A stretch of DNA of 64,000 nucleotides from the NCBI GenBank assembly GCA_016715205.1, contig JADKBC010000013.1:32595-96594 (forward strand). The letters run 5' to 3'. The notes under the pieces were generated by a model. It did not search any database. It was not told the origin of the DNA and saw only the letters and a list, made by a program, of their open reading frames with translations. Made by a program: the position numbers and the translations under genes. The DNA is from Holophaga sp. GTDB lineage: Bacteria > Acidobacteriota > Holophagae > Holophagales > Holophagaceae. The first letter of the stretch is position 1, and every line of letters begins with the position of its first letter. This document shows, piece by piece, positions 62,715 to 64,000 of the stretch.

Positions 62715-64000
62715 TTAGGTGGTTTCCGGGGTCCCGGCGGCGGGAATCTTCAGCCTGATCCTGGTCCCCCGGTCGGGCTCACTTTCCAGGTCAATGTCCC
62801 AGCCCATGCGCTGGACAAACTGGAACACCAGGCTCATGCCCAGGCCCGTGCCCTCAGTAAAGCCGCTGGAAAAAGGCACGAAAATCGAGCGCACCTGCTC
62901 GGCGGTCATGCCGCAGCCGTTGTCGGTCACTTCGCACACCACAGCATTGGGCTCCTGCTGGAAACCCATGCGCAGGGTGGGCGTGGCGGTGTCTTTGAGG
63001 GCCTTGCGAGCGTTGCTGAGCAGGTTGCCAAACACCTGATGGGCACAGACGGGATCGCCCTGCACCCAGAGGGGCGGCACCACCTCCAAATAAAGGCCCA
63101 GGCCCTCGTTCCGGGGATCGATCTCGAAACTGGCCTTGGCTTCGTCCATCAGGGCCGGCAGCCACAGGGGTTGGAGCTTCACGGGCCGGGGCTTGCTGAA
63201 ATCCAGGAAGCCTGAAACCAGGGCACTGACACGCTCGGATTCCCGCCGGAGGATGGCCAGCACCCGGTCCATCATGGGGGGCGGCTGTTCGCCCTGCTTG
63301 AGGATCTGCACGCACCCCATGATCGACGCCAAGGGATTGCGCAGTTCATGGGCCAATTCCGCAGAAAGTTCACCCACGGCGGCGAGGCGCTCGCTGAGGC
63401 GGGTGCGATCCTCCAAGGCCTTCAATTCAGTTAAATCCTGAAAGAGCAGCAAATGCCCCGATTGATGGCCCTCGCCATCCAACAGGGGCGCCACGTTGCC
63501 ACCCACAATGCGACGTTGCCCATCGGGTGCCACGAAACTGCGTTCAAAGCGCTGTTCCTTGGGCAGGTTGCCATGCAGGGTCAAATCCACGATATCCAGC
63601 TGGTTCAGGGTCGTTCCGGGCACCAGGTTCTGCTGCAGGATGTGGCTGGCCGCGGGATTGGCGCTGGTGATCAAGCCCTCCAAGTCCGTGGTGATGAGGC
63701 CCGAGAACATGGATTCGAACACCCGGCGGTACAGGCTGGAGAGCACATCCACGGTGGCTTCGGATTGCGACAGGGTTTGCCGCAGGGTTTCCAGATGCTT
63801 GCGGATCAGTACCACCACCAGGGTGGCTGCGGAAATCTGTAGGGTGGCGAAGCCCAGGATGAAGGTGCGCTGGGGGGCATCGGCCTCCAGATCAGGCCCC
63901 GAATGTCCAAACGCCGGCAGGATGCCCGAGGTAAACAGCAACACCGTGGTGATGTGGGCGAACGCGGAAAGGGCGCCAATGCCCACGATTTCCGTGATCC
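62715..64000 (-). CDS. PilS/NtrB-like sensor histidine kinase (N-terminus beyond window edge)
   Basis: Visible part about 428 residues; the frame is open to the right edge. Two hydrophobic segments (FAHITTVLLFTSGILPAFG and FILGFATLQISAATLVVVLI) look like the last TM helices. A PAS domain (about 95-200, YRRVFESMFSGLITTDLEGLITSANPAA) precedes HisKA with ELAHELRNPLASIMGCVQIL, then HATPase with VFGNLLSNARKAL, DNGCGMT and GTGLGMSLV. The order is that of PilS/AtoS/NtrB-type kinases, which usually pair with a sigma-54 activator; the partner is probably outside the window. Confidence 0.9.
   Translation of the reverse strand, partial: ITEIVGIGALSAFAHITTVLLFTSGILPAFGHSGPDLEADAPQRTFILGFATLQISAATLVVVLIRKHLETLRQTLSQSEATVDVLSSLYRRVFESMFSGLITTDLEGLITSANPAASHILQQNLVPGTTLNQLDIVDLTLHGNLPKEQRFERSFVAPDGQRRIVGGNVAPLLDGEGHQSGHLLLFQDLTELKALEDRTRLSERLAAVGELSAELAHELRNPLASIMGCVQILKQGEQPPPMMDRVLAILRRESERVSALVSGFLDFSKPRPVKLQPLWLPALMDEAKASFEIDPRNEGLGLYLEVVPPLWVQGDPVCAHQVFGNLLSNARKALKDTATPTLRMGFQQEPNAVVCEVTDNGCGMTAEQVRSIFVPFSSGFTEGTGLGMSLVFQFVQRMGWDIDLESEPDRGTRIRLKIPAAGTPETT

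Overview
The window is a GC-rich, densely packed chromosomal segment from a Gram-negative (diderm) bacterium. The genes for KDO activation (kdsB), UDP-GlcNAc (glmU) and an Mla-type lipid transporter imply an LPS-bearing outer membrane. Chemotaxis, c-di-GMP and many histidine-kinase genes imply a motile or environmentally responsive lifestyle. The mix of an AmmeMemoRadiSam module, exported S55/M4/M28 peptidases, a LolA-like exported protein and a citrate lyase operon resembles Acidobacteriota, class Holophagae (Geothrix/Holophaga-like). That placement is inference from gene content, not from a marker phylogeny. No insertion sequences, prophage, CRISPR array or rRNA were seen; there is one tRNA, tRNA-Pro(CGG).

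Layout. 1-5.3 kb: a chemotaxis receptor cut by the left edge, the CCA-adding enzyme, and the AmmeMemoRadiSam trio (A and B overlapping, the radical-SAM gene divergent and frameshifted). 5.3-12 kb: an exported M4 metalloprotease, a LolA-like exported protein, ispF overlapping an FHA-GAF histidine kinase, and ruvB. 12-18.4 kb: an organophosphate-type MFS transporter, an exopolyphosphatase, class II fructose-bisphosphate aldolase, a WYL-domain protein with basic tails, and a DMT transporter. 18.4-19.9 kb: two 80-bp structured repeats, a terminator, tRNA-Pro, a DUF721/DciA-like gene and a YmdB-like phosphodiesterase. 20-31 kb: an S55-type peptidase with a propeller-like exported partner, HutD, nadC, a TPR protein with a small exported protein, aroB and an M28-PDZ peptidase.

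31-41.6 kb is a dcw (division and cell wall) cluster: mraZ-rsmH-ftsL-ftsI-murE-murF-mraY, then an antisense EAL phosphodiesterase, then murD. A five-unit 10-bp repeat in front of mraZ looks like the MraZ operator. ftsI carries a one-base frameshift in a T6 run. The cluster stops at murD; murG, murC, ftsW and ftsQAZ are not here.

41.5-47.8 kb is a minus-strand operon kdsB-citC-citD-PPC gene-citE-citF-citXG. It encodes citrate lyase with its activation machinery, and an extra PPC/DUF296-domain gene sits between citD and citE. 48-53 kb (plus strand): fabH, rsmD, a membrane histidine kinase and a response regulator fused to GAF and a degenerate kinase-like region. 53-62.6 kb (minus strand) is one long directional run: hfq-like, pdxA, glmU, mlaE-mlaF-mlaD, DUF116, quinone oxidoreductase, UbiA prenyltransferase and pgeF. 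The right edge cuts a PilS/NtrB-like histidine kinase.

The most unusual signals are the twin 80-bp repeats beside tRNA-Pro, the mraZ repeat array, the two frameshifted genes (amrS, ftsI), the insertion in PdxA, the Hfq-like protein with long tails, and the PPC-domain gene inside the citrate lyase operon.
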